Positions 17,765 to 25,740 of a stretch of 64,000 nucleotides of DNA are shown in pieces. The notes under the pieces were generated by a model. That model saw only the letters and a list, made by a program, of their open reading frames with translations, made no database searches and had not been told where the DNA came from. The stretch covers positions 248,001 to 312,000 of the forward strand of contig VSSA01000001.1 of assembly GCA_008123405.1 (NCBI GenBank). Direction: 5' to 3'. Each line of letters starts with the position of its first letter. Position 1 is the first letter of the stretch. The stretch comes from Nocardioides sp. BGMRC 2183 (lineage in GTDB: Bacteria > Actinomycetota > Actinomycetes > Propionibacteriales > Nocardioidaceae). Position numbers and translations under genes: made by a program.

Positions 17765-20116
17765 TCAGGAGAGCCGGGTCACCTTGCCGCTGGCGCCGTC
17801 GACGCGGATCCACTGGCCGTCCTCGAGCGCAGTGCTGGCGACCTTGGTGTCCACCACGCAGGGCACGCCGAACTCGCGGGCGACGATCGCCGCATGCGAT
17901 GCGACACCACCGATGTCGGTGACGACGGCGCTCGCATAGCCGAACATCGCCGTGTGCCCGGTGTCGGTCACCGAGGCCACCAGGATGTCGTCCGGCTCGA
18001 TGTCGTCGTCGACGTCACGCAGCACCTTGACCCGACCCTCCACCGCGCCGGGGAAGACGCCCGTGCCGGTGAGCGAGTCGCCGACCGCGAGGGCCGGAAC
18101 GGCGGCCGCCGGTTCCCACGTGCCGATGACCACGTCGGGCATCCGGATCGATTTGAGCCGGGCACGCTCCTCGCGCCGGCGTCCGACCCGTTCGGCGGCG
18201 TCGGCCGGAACGGCGAAGACCTCGTCCAAGGTCAGATAGAAGGCATCTGAGGGCTCGGTGAGCACTCCCCGACGTACCAGTCGGCCGCCCTGCTCACGCA
18301 CTGCCTGCCGCAGGGCATGGGTGTAGCGGACGACGCTGTCGCGGGCCCGCTCGCGACAGATGGTCGTGCTGACCACGGCCTGACCGCTCTCCGAGGTCGG
18401 TGGCGCTGCAGGTGTGCGCTGTTCGGCGGCACGATGGGTGGCCCCGGCCGCCGCAGCGGTCAGGAGTGCGGGACGGTCGCCGAAGGTGGAATTGTCCAGC
18501 TCGCACTCGCCGGGTCCGCGGTGTCCGATGATCGCGAGCTGGGCGTCCAGCTCCTTCCCGAACGACTCGGATGCCGCACACAGCGCATCGACCTTGCCGT
18601 CACGAGCCAACGCGATCAGCTCATCGTCCCCGCGCAGCAGCGCGGCCAGCGTTTCCACAGCCAGCATGGTGCGGGCGGAGTCGAGCTGGTTGACGTCGAC
18701 GCTGACCTGCTCGGGGTCCTCACCGGCGTAGTGCATCGCGCTGGCCGCTCCGACCAGCATCACGCCGATCGCGGCCACGGCCCAGCTCTCCGCGAGCCGG
18801 TCCCGCCAGAGTCGGGCCCGAGCGGCGAGCGCGGCGTCGTCCAGAGCGGCGATCTGTTCGGTGGAGAGCGCTTCGGCGATCGCGGCGGCGTGCAGCCGCT
18901 CGGATTCGGGCTGGAAGCTCATGCTCTTGGCGATGATCTCCGCGACCGCCCGCTCCTGCGCGGCCACCGCTGCCGCACCGGTCGGCATCGGGGGTCCGCC
19001 CTGGGGCCGGAACTCCACCTCCGCGGGGATGTTGCCGTAGACGTCGCGCCGCACGCTCTCCTCGTCCCACCCGGGCATGTTCTCCACCACGTTCACCCCG
19101 ACCGAGGCGTTGATGTACACCGAGTGTCCCAGCACGCACGTCACCAGACTGGTGTTCTGCTCCAGTGCCGCGCCCTCGAGGGCGAGCATCTGGCCCATCA
19201 CCCGATTCGTGTAGCGCAGGGCACCGAGGTGGAGGTCGACAGTGATGGGGGTCATCGGCCGGGGCAACGCCTCAGAGGTGTTGGTCGCAGTCAGCACGGA
19301 GAGCCGCGGGTCGATCAGCGTGTCGAACTCGCCCTGGTACGCCGGCGGGCCGGCCGGCACCAGGGTGCCGCCGTCGGTGGCAGGCAGGTTGTTCGGGATG
19401 AACTCCGACGGCAGCGTCCACACGCCCGGCACCGGCACCGCCTCCCCGTCGACGACGGTGTGGCCGGTGAGTCCGCGCACGGCGTCACGGAGCACCTCGG
19501 CGGCCGTCCAGCCCAGACTCACGTCGGCGGTCGCGACCAGCTCCGAGACCGGCTGGATGGGGGTGACGCCTGACAACTCGGTCGCCAGGCCCGCCTCGCC
19601 CAAGGCGGTACGCAGGTCGCCGGGAGAGATCGCGCCACTGGCCACCAGCGTCTGCTCGCCGCTGCCACCGCCGAGGACCGCCTGGACGAGGAGCCGGACG
19701 AGGTCGTCGTGATGGAGCACCTGGCCAGGCTGGTCGAAGTGCAGGATCCCCGCCAGGGTGCCCAGGGTGGAGGCGTCGCGCCGCCGGCCGACCAGGGGCG
19801 CGGCCCGGACCACGAGCGCGCCGGCCGGCACCTCCGCGGTCTCGCCCGGGGGGAGCGCCAGCACCACCCGGACGCCGCTGGTTCGCGCCGAGGCGGGGAG
19901 CGCGTCGGCGCCGCCGAGATGGATGACGGCGTCCGCGTTCGCCACCGCTGCGGCGACTTCGGGAGCCGACGGCGCGGCGAGCACGACATCGACGGCGGGG
20001 TCGAGGAAGCGATGGGGCTGCTCGGTCAGTCCGGCGACCTCGTGGCCCGCGGCCACCAGGGTGCGGGCGAGATCGCGGGCGGTCGGTTCGGAGACGTCGG
20101 TGATCAGGACGCGCAT
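17765..20116 (-). CDS. Fusion of an atypical SDR domain with a dikinase-type PEP-utilising protein lacking ATP-grasp
   Basis: 783 residues in three parts. Residues 1 to about 200 resemble an epimerase-like Rossmann domain with a degenerate loop (ITDVSEPTARDLARTLVAAG). The middle, from about 265, carries NTSEALPRPMTPIT and resembles the substrate domain of rifampin phosphotransferase and related dikinases. The C-terminus is the swivelling phosphohistidine domain with GGVASHAAIVAREFGVPCVV, the phosphorylated His being residue 741. The ATP-grasp domain that normally loads this His is absent; a separate protein at 25741 has one. GGAGGAGG precedes the ATG at 20116. Leftward CAAGGT at 29 nt from island site 4 is the likely -10. 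The substrate is unknown. Confidence 0.75.
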   Translation of the reverse strand: MRVLITDVSEPTARDLARTLVAAGHEVAGLTEQPHRFLDPAVDVVLAAPSAPEVAAAVANADAVIHLGGADALPASARTSGVRVVLALPPGETAEVPAGALVVRAAPLVGRRRDASTLGTLAGILHFDQPGQVLHHDDLVRLLVQAVLGGGSGEQTLVASGAISPGDLRTALGEAGLATELSGVTPIQPVSELVATADVSLGWTAAEVLRDAVRGLTGHTVVDGEAVPVPGVWTLPSEFIPNNLPATDGGTLVPAGPPAYQGEFDTLIDPRLSVLTATNTSEALPRPMTPITVDLHLGALRYTNRVMGQMLALEGAALEQNTSLVTCVLGHSVYINASVGVNVVENMPGWDEESVRRDVYGNIPAEVEFRPQGGPPMPTGAAAVAAQERAVAEIIAKSMSFQPESERLHAAAIAEALSTEQIAALDDAALAARARLWRDRLAESWAVAAIGVMLVGAASAMHYAGEDPEQVSVDVNQLDSARTMLAVETLAALLRGDDELIALARDGKVDALCAASESFGKELDAQLAIIGHRGPGECELDNSTFGDRPALLTAAAAGATHRAAEQRTPAAPPTSESGQAVVSTTICRERARDSVVRYTHALRQAVREQGGRLVRRGVLTEPSDAFYLTLDEVFAVPADAAERVGRRREERARLKSIRMPDVVIGTWEPAAAVPALAVGDSLTGTGVFPGAVEGRVKVLRDVDDDIEPDDILVASVTDTGHTAMFGYASAVVTDIGGVASHAAIVAREFGVPCVVDTKVASTALEDGQWIRVDGASGKVTRLS

Positions 20117-20207
20117 GGTCCTCCTCCTTGAAGCGTTGCATGACCGTGCTCGGGTGCGTGGTCTACGCACGGACCTTGAGCCGTGTGAGCCCCGTCACGA
20201 GCCTGTG

Positions 20208-20222
20208 TCCCGCTGAGCGGGA
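20208..20222. promoter_or_regulatory. Island palindrome, site 4 (perfect)
   Basis: TCCCGCTGAGCGGGA, fully self-complementary apart from the central base. The same hexamer, CAAGGT, lies 29 nt away on both sides (20252-20257 rightward, 20178-20173 leftward), making a two-fold symmetric divergent promoter for the KstD-like and dikinase-fusion genes. Confidence 0.8.
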
Positions 20223-20264
20223 GAGGTCGCGGGTGGGCACCCGGGCGGGCCCAAGGTGACCGGC

Positions 20265-21773
20265 GTGAGCGAGGAATACGACGTCATCGTCGTCGGATCG
20301 GGAGGCGGCGCGCTGACCGCCGCTTGGACGGCTGCCCGGAGCGGGCTGGAGGTCCTGGTCGCAGAAGCGACGCCGCTGTACGGCGGCACCACCGCCTACT
20401 CGGGTGGCGGGATGTGGTTCGCCGGCAACCGACTGGTCCGCGAGGCGACCGGCGAGGGTGCGGAGAGCGCCGCCGACTACTTCCGTGCCGTGGTCGGCGA
20501 CAGGACGCCCCGCGACCTCCAGGACGCTTTCCTCGAGGCCGGCGCCGAGGTCGTCGACATGCTGCTCGAGGATGATGCGATCGAGCTCGAAGCGTTCTGG
20601 TGGCCGGACTACTTCGGCGCCGTCGACGGTGCCGCCGAGATCCGCCAGGTGCGACCACTTCCGCTGGCGGCCTCCGATCTCGGCGAACTGGCAACTGCGC
20701 TCCGGCCGCCGCTGAAGGTCGACCGCGCAGGCGTGCCGCGCGACCCCCGGCTGAGCGGCGGCCAGGCGTTGATCGGTCGTCTCCTGTTGGCGCTCTCACG
20801 GCACCCCAACGTGACCCTGTGCACCGACACTCCGGTGACGGGTCTGCTCGCCGAGGCGGGGGCGGTATCCGGCGTTCGGGTCGGCGAGGCTCGAGAGATC
20901 GGTGCTCGCCGGGGTGTGATCGTCGCCGCCGGCGGCTTCGAGCGGGATGCCGCCATGAGGGCCGAGCACGGGGTGCCGGGCAGCGTCGCGGGATCGATGG
21001 GGACTGAGGGCAATCGTGGGCTGGCGCTGCGCGCCGCGATCGAGCTCGGCGCCGACACCGACCTGATGGACCAGGCCTGGTGGTCTCCCGGCATCGAGCA
21101 TCCGGACGGGACCACGTCGTTCTCACTGTGGTTCACCGGCGGGATCTTCGTCGATACCGAGGGACGCCGGTTCGTCAACGAGTCCTGGCCCTACGATCGG
21201 ATCGGCCGGGCGATCATCGACGCCCAGCGGGCCGGCTCCTTGGGCGAGCGGTTCTGGATGATCTACGACGACCGCGACGGCGCACGTCCTCCGGTGCGGT
21301 CGACGACGCTTCCTCTCGGCGAAACGGACGACTACCGGGCCGCCGGGCTGTGGCACACCGCGGACTCCCTGACGGACCTGGCCGGGATGATCGGGCTCCC
21401 CGCAGCGGCACTGGAGGAATCGGTGGAGCGGTTCAACCGCCTCGCGGCCGAGGGCAGCGACCCGGATTTCGGGCGCGGGGACGAGCCCTACGACCGGGCC
21501 TTCTCGGGTGGAGAGTCGCCGATGGTCCCGATCGAGAAGGGCCCGTTCCACGCGGTGGCATTCGGGCTGTCCGACCTCGGCACCAAGGGCGGGCTCCGCA
21601 CCGACGTGGTCGGACGGGTGCTCGACACCTCTGGAGAGGTCATCGGGGGCCTGTATGCAGCCGGCAACTCGATGGCGGCGGTCAGCGGCACCACCTACCC
21701 CGGCGGTGGCAACCCGATCGCGGCCGGCATGGTGTTCGGCTACCTCGCGGCGAAGGACTGTGCCGGTGACTGA
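20265..21773 (+). CDS. FAD-dependent 3-ketosteroid dehydrogenase (KstD-like)
   Basis: A 502-residue FAD flavoprotein of the KstD/flavocytochrome c group. It has the N-terminal GxGxxG in VIVVGSGGGALTAAW, YGGTTAYSGGGMWF, and the C-terminal signature TYPGGGNPIAAGMVFGYLAA. In classical KstDs this last motif reads YPGPGATIG; here NPIAA replaces ATIGP, so delta-1 versus delta-4(5-alpha) specificity cannot be decided. The GTG at 20265 is preferred to 20256: CAAGGT ends 7 nt before it and can serve as the -10 of a leaderless transcript, while AAGG would also be a Shine-Dalgarno sequence. It overlaps the next gene by 8 bases. Confidence 0.85.
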   Translation: MSEEYDVIVVGSGGGALTAAWTAARSGLEVLVAEATPLYGGTTAYSGGGMWFAGNRLVREATGEGAESAADYFRAVVGDRTPRDLQDAFLEAGAEVVDMLLEDDAIELEAFWWPDYFGAVDGAAEIRQVRPLPLAASDLGELATALRPPLKVDRAGVPRDPRLSGGQALIGRLLLALSRHPNVTLCTDTPVTGLLAEAGAVSGVRVGEAREIGARRGVIVAAGGFERDAAMRAEHGVPGSVAGSMGTEGNRGLALRAAIELGADTDLMDQAWWSPGIEHPDGTTSFSLWFTGGIFVDTEGRRFVNESWPYDRIGRAIIDAQRAGSLGERFWMIYDDRDGARPPVRSTTLPLGETDDYRAAGLWHTADSLTDLAGMIGLPAAALEESVERFNRLAAEGSDPDFGRGDEPYDRAFSGGESPMVPIEKGPFHAVAFGLSDLGTKGGLRTDVVGRVLDTSGEVIGGLYAAGNSMAAVSGTTYPGGGNPIAAGMVFGYLAAKDCAGD

Positions 21774-22221
21774 CCGCTGGGAGATCGAGCACCTCAAGTA
21801 CCGCTACGCCAGCTGCGTCGACACTCGTGACTGGGACGGCCTCGCGGCCACGCTGGCGCCTGAGATGGTCGCGCGCTATCGCGCCGACCTGGCCACCGAG
21901 GGAGCCGACGCACTGGTCGCCGAGCTGCGCTCGCGGCTCACCGAGCACCGGATCACCCTGCACCAGCTGCAACACCCGGTCATCGAGGTCGAGGGCGACC
22001 GCGCCCGAGCCACCTGGACGATGGTGGACCGCACGCTGTGCACCGACCTCGGCCTGGTGGTCGAGGGCGCATCGCTCTCCACCGACACCTACCGCCGCGA
22101 TCCCGAGCGTGGCTGGTTGATCACCCGGATCGACTACCGACGTCTCTACGAGAGCCGGGCGCCGCTGCCGGAGGGGTTCACGTTGGTCACTTCGCCCTTC
22201 GACGCCGTGACCGGCCTGTGA
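21766..22221 (+). CDS. SnoaL/NTF2-like protein
   Basis: 151 residues beginning VTDRWEIEHLKYRYASCVDTRDWDGLAATL, a typical SnoaL-like N-terminus with a Tyr and Asp lining the cone-shaped pocket. Polar pocket residues follow in HRITLHQLQHPVIEVEG and TRIDYRRLYESR. Bile-acid 7-alpha-dehydratase and many steroid-binding proteins share this fold, so a dehydratase or isomerase acting on the product of the preceding dehydrogenase is plausible but not shown. Its GTG lies inside the end of the KstD-like gene, so the two are translationally coupled. Confidence 0.75.
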   Translation: MTDRWEIEHLKYRYASCVDTRDWDGLAATLAPEMVARYRADLATEGADALVAELRSRLTEHRITLHQLQHPVIEVEGDRARATWTMVDRTLCTDLGLVVEGASLSTDTYRRDPERGWLITRIDYRRLYESRAPLPEGFTLVTSPFDAVTGL

Positions 22222-22232
22222 CACCTCGGTGC

Positions 22233-22264
22233 TGCTGCGGTGAGTTGGTGCTGCGGTGAGGTGG
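22233..22264 (+). repeat. Tandem 16-bp duplication at the start of the LLM oxidoreductase gene
   Basis: Units TGCTGCGGTGAGTTGG and TGCTGCGGTGAGGTGG are adjacent and differ at one base. The second unit contains the GTG used as start (22256). The first contains a GTG in another frame. Confidence 0.8.
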
Positions 22265-23128
22265 TGGATGTCGGCGGCGATGGTGGCGCCGGGTGACCTG
22301 CCCGAGTTGGTGCTGGCCGCGGAGGAGACCGGATTCACCGGCGTCACGTTGCCGGACTCCGTGTTGTATCCCGAGCAGGTCTCCGCGCAGTACCCCTACA
22401 GCCCCGGCGGCGCCCGTAGGTGGGCACCGGACACCGCGATGCCGGATCCGCTGGTCGCCATCGCGGCACTCGCCGCACAGACCTCCCGGATCCGGTTCCA
22501 GCCCACCGTGCTGAAGGTGCCGTTGCGTGACCCGCTGCTGCTGGCAAAGCAGGTCGCCACCCTGGCGGTGCTCAGCGGGGACCGGGTCGACCTCGGCGTC
22601 GGGGTGTCCTGGATGCCCGAGGAGTTCCAGTTCACCGGCACCGACATGCGGACCCGGGGTGCGCGACTCACGGAGGCGATCTCGATCCTGCGCGCGGTGT
22701 GCGGTGGCGGACCGCACTGGGTGGAACACCACGGCCGCCACTACGACTTCGATCCGCTGATGATCTCGCCCGCACCGTCTACTCCGGTCCCGATCCGCGT
22801 CGGCGGCCACAGTGACGCCGCGCTGCGGCGCGCCGCCCGGCACGGTGACGGCTGGATCTCGGCCAACCTGGACGTGGCCGACCTGGAGGTTCTGGTGCGT
22901 CGCGTTCACGACCTGCGCGCGGAGTGCGGTCGGACATCGGCACGGTTCTCGGTCTTCGTCTCACCCCAGGATCGGCCCGATGCGGACGGCTTCGAGCGGC
23001 TCGAGGACGCGGGTGCCACCGACGTCTACCTCTCGCCGTGGGGTCACTTCGGCGACCGTGGCGCCGACCGCTCCGGCCGACTCCGCGCGGTGCGACGGTT
23101 CGCTGCCGAGGTCATCGGCACCCTCTGA
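22256..23128 (+). CDS. LLM class (luciferase-like) F420-dependent oxidoreductase
   Basis: A 290-residue TIM-barrel flavin/F420 oxidoreductase. The N-terminal strand RWWMSAAMVAPGDLPELVLAAEE, the LAAQTSRIRFQPTVLKVPLRDPLLLAKQVATLAVLSGDRVDLGVG block and RVGGHSDAALRRAARHGDGWI are family hallmarks. Class members reduce enones or oxidise alcohols with F420, and steroid clusters of actinobacteria often include one. The start is uncertain: GTG 22256 lies in a duplicated 16-bp unit without a clear Shine-Dalgarno sequence, and ATG 22268 is the alternative. It is downstream of the KstD-like/SnoaL pair by 34 bp. Confidence 0.85.
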   Translation: MRWWMSAAMVAPGDLPELVLAAEETGFTGVTLPDSVLYPEQVSAQYPYSPGGARRWAPDTAMPDPLVAIAALAAQTSRIRFQPTVLKVPLRDPLLLAKQVATLAVLSGDRVDLGVGVSWMPEEFQFTGTDMRTRGARLTEAISILRAVCGGGPHWVEHHGRHYDFDPLMISPAPSTPVPIRVGGHSDAALRRAARHGDGWISANLDVADLEVLVRRVHDLRAECGRTSARFSVFVSPQDRPDADGFERLEDAGATDVYLSPWGHFGDRGADRSGRLRAVRRFAAEVIGTL

Positions 23129-23157
23129 AACGCTCGATCCAACTCATCGGGCCCGCA

Positions 23158-23172
23158 TCCCGCTCACCGGTA
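23158..23172. promoter_or_regulatory. Island palindrome, site 5
   Basis: TCCCGCTCACCGGTA, 128 bp upstream of the kstD start. The position 29 nt downstream reads AACGCA, which keeps the A but not the T, so the promoter geometry is weaker here. Confidence 0.6.
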
Positions 23173-23300
23173 CCCCGCCGCGGAGTTTCGCTGTATGGGA
23201 CAACGCACCGCCGCCGCGACCGGATGCGTTGCTGTGGACCCCTCAGATCCACGGGCCCAGGCCCGGGGCCAACCTGCCCAGACCCACCAGGAGGATTCCG

Positions 23301-24959
23301 ATGACCGCAGCGCGTCCGGCCGACCACGAGGTCGATCTGCTGGTAGTCGGCAGCGGCGCCGGCGGGATGACCGCCGCCCTGACCGGTGCGCTCGAGGGTC
23401 TCGACGTGCTGGTCGTGGAGAAGGCCTCGGTGTACGGCGGCAGCACGGCCCTGTCCGGCGGCGCCGTCTGGGCACCGAACAACCACGTCCTCGAGGCCGC
23501 CGGAGTCACGGACTCCGAGGAACGGGTGCTGGAGTACGTCGAACACATCACCGAGGGACGCATCTCGCGGGCGCGCCTGGAGGCGCTGGTGCACGAAGGA
23601 CCGGCGATGTTCGAGATGTTCCGGGACCGCACCCGCCACCTGCGCTTCGCCTGGTGCCCCGGCTATTCCGACTACCACCCGGAGGCGCCCGGCGGACGAC
23701 CGGAAGGCCGCAGCGTGGAATGCCCGCCGTTCGACCTGGCCGTACTCGGTGAGCTCGCCGACGCGCTGCCCGGGAGTGCCATGGCGGTGCCCGGAGGCCT
23801 CGTGCTCACCGGGGCCGACTACGTTAAGCTCAACATGATCACGCGCACCTGGCGCGGACGGCGCACGGCGCTCCGGCTCGGCGTCCAGGCGACGTGGAAC
23901 AAGCTGCGCCGCCGGCGGCTCGTCACGTTGGGCCGCTCCTTGATCGGACGGCTGCGGGCCTCGCTGGCAGACCTGGACGTCCCCCTCTGGTTGGACACCC
24001 CGCTGCTCGAGCTGGTCCGTGACGAGACCGGTCGCGTCACCGGCGCTGTCGTGGAGCGCGACGGCGCGTCGCACCGGATCGGTGCTCGCCGCGGCGTTGT
24101 CGTGGCCACTGGTGGGTTCGACCACAACGAGGCGATGCGCAAGGAGTACCTGCCCGAGATCGGCCAGCCCGACGTCTCCGGCGGCGCGGCGTCCAACACC
24201 GGAGACGGCATCCTCGCCGGGCAGTCGGTCGGCGCCGCGGTGGACCTGATGGACGACGCCTGGTGGATGCCCGCCATGCGGATGTCGACCGGTCGGGTGC
24301 ACTCCTTCGTGGCAGAGCGGTCGATCCCGAACTCGCTGATCCTGACCCCCCGAGGAGACCGGTTCACCAACGAGGCCGCGCCGTACGTCACCTTCGTGCA
24401 CGACCAGATCGATGGCGGTCATCCCTACCTGTGGTTCGTTCAGGACCAAACAGCACGGCGCCGCTACCCGTTCGGCGGCATCGTCCCCGGCAAGGACCTG
24501 CCAACGGAGTGGTACGAGGCCGGGACCGCCCACAAGGCGGCCTCGCTGCGCCGGCTCGCCGAGCAGACCGGAATGGACGCCGCCACACTCGAGGCCTCGG
24601 TGGCCCGGTTCAACGAACTGGCCGCCGCCGGTCGTGACACCGACCACCACCGCGGTGAGAGCGCCTACGACCGCTACTACGGCGACCCCACCCTGGACAA
24701 CCCGGTCCTCGGCCCGGTCGACGCGCCGCCCTATCTCGCGGTGCGCATCGAACCCGGCGACCTCGGCACCAAGGGCGGGCTGCTGACCGACGAGCGCGCC
24801 CGTGTCGTCGACGCTTCGGGCGCGGCGATCCCGGGTCTCTACGCGGCCGGCAACGCCTCGGCGGCCGTGATGGGCAACGACTATGCCGGCGCCGGCGCCA
24901 CGATCGGGCCGGCGATGGTCTTCGGCTACATCGCCGCCCGCGACGCGGCACGATCCTGA
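23301..24959 (+). CDS. kstD: 3-ketosteroid delta-1-dehydrogenase (KstD-type)
   Basis: A 552-residue FAD protein introducing the C1-C2 double bond in ring A of 3-ketosteroids. N-terminal FAD loop LLVVGSGAGGMTAAL, then EKASVYGGSTALSGGAVWAPNN, RRGVVVATGGFDHNE, and the family end motif NDYAGAGATIGPAMVFGYIAA, in which Tyr and Gly correspond to the catalytic Tyr/Gly of KstD (usually YPGPG). The ATG at 23301 is preceded by AGGAGG. It begins an operon with the SDR at 24978 and the PPDK-like gene at 25741, downstream of island site 5. Confidence 0.88.
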   Translation: MTAARPADHEVDLLVVGSGAGGMTAALTGALEGLDVLVVEKASVYGGSTALSGGAVWAPNNHVLEAAGVTDSEERVLEYVEHITEGRISRARLEALVHEGPAMFEMFRDRTRHLRFAWCPGYSDYHPEAPGGRPEGRSVECPPFDLAVLGELADALPGSAMAVPGGLVLTGADYVKLNMITRTWRGRRTALRLGVQATWNKLRRRRLVTLGRSLIGRLRASLADLDVPLWLDTPLLELVRDETGRVTGAVVERDGASHRIGARRGVVVATGGFDHNEAMRKEYLPEIGQPDVSGGAASNTGDGILAGQSVGAAVDLMDDAWWMPAMRMSTGRVHSFVAERSIPNSLILTPRGDRFTNEAAPYVTFVHDQIDGGHPYLWFVQDQTARRRYPFGGIVPGKDLPTEWYEAGTAHKAASLRRLAEQTGMDAATLEASVARFNELAAAGRDTDHHRGESAYDRYYGDPTLDNPVLGPVDAPPYLAVRIEPGDLGTKGGLLTDERARVVDASGAAIPGLYAAGNASAAVMGNDYAGAGATIGPAMVFGYIAARDAARS

Positions 24960-24977
24960 CACCGAGGCTCGACGAGG

Positions 24978-25730
24978 ATGGGTTCGCTGGACCGGAAGGT
25001 CGTCGTCCTCACCGGAGGGGCACGGGGAATGGGGGCCGAGCATGTCCGGCACCTGGTGGCCGAGGGTGCGCGGGTCGTGGTCGGTGACCTGCTCGACGAC
25101 GAGGGCGAACTGCTCGCCAGAGATCTCGGCGAGCGGGTGCTCTATCGACACCAGGACGTGACCGAGCCGGCTGACTGGGAGGAGATGGTGCGCTCCGCGG
25201 TGGACACCTTCGGGCGGATCGACGGGCTGGTCAACAACGCCGGCATCCTGGTGCGGCAGCCGATCGCCGAGATGGACCTCGATGGTTTCCGGCGGGTGCT
25301 CGAGGTGAACGTCACCTCGTGCTGGCTGGGGATCAAGGCGGTGGCGCCGGTGATGGCCGCCGGTGAGGGCGGCTCGATCGTCAACATCTCCTCGATCAAC
25401 GGGCTGGTCGGCAGCCCGGCGCAGAGCGCCTACACCGCGAGCAAGTTCGCGGTGCGCGGCTTGACCAAGGCCGCCGCCCAGGAGCTCGGCACGGACGGGA
25501 TCCGGGTGAACTCGGTGCACCCCGGAGGGATCGCGACGCCGATGACGGCGCCCTCCGGCAGCGTCCGACCCTCGCCGGAGCAGATCTTCGGCAGGATCCC
25601 GGTGCCACGATGGGGGCAGCCGGAGGAGGTCTCGCCCTTGGTGGCGTTCCTGCTCTCCGACCAGTCCACCTATTGCACCGGCAGTGAGTACGTCGTCGAC
25701 GGTGGTGCCCTCAGCGGCACCCCGTTCTGA
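24978..25730 (+). CDS. Short-chain dehydrogenase (hydroxysteroid dehydrogenase-like)
   Basis: A 250-residue classical SDR with TGGARGMGAEH, NNAGI, Ser in NISSINGLVG and the Tyr/Lys pair in AYTASKFAV. The C-terminus is VVDGGALSGTPF. GDLLDDEG after strand 2 suggests NAD. It is about 50 percent similar by eye to the SDRs at 16947 and 52206 and lies 18 bp after kstD with GACGAGG before the ATG. It probably oxidises a steroid hydroxyl to the 3- or 17-ketone needed by KstD. Confidence 0.85.
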   Translation: MGSLDRKVVVLTGGARGMGAEHVRHLVAEGARVVVGDLLDDEGELLARDLGERVLYRHQDVTEPADWEEMVRSAVDTFGRIDGLVNNAGILVRQPIAEMDLDGFRRVLEVNVTSCWLGIKAVAPVMAAGEGGSIVNISSINGLVGSPAQSAYTASKFAVRGLTKAAAQELGTDGIRVNSVHPGGIATPMTAPSGSVRPSPEQIFGRIPVPRWGQPEEVSPLVAFLLSDQSTYCTGSEYVVDGGALSGTPF

Positions 25731-25740
25731 GAGGTAGGAG

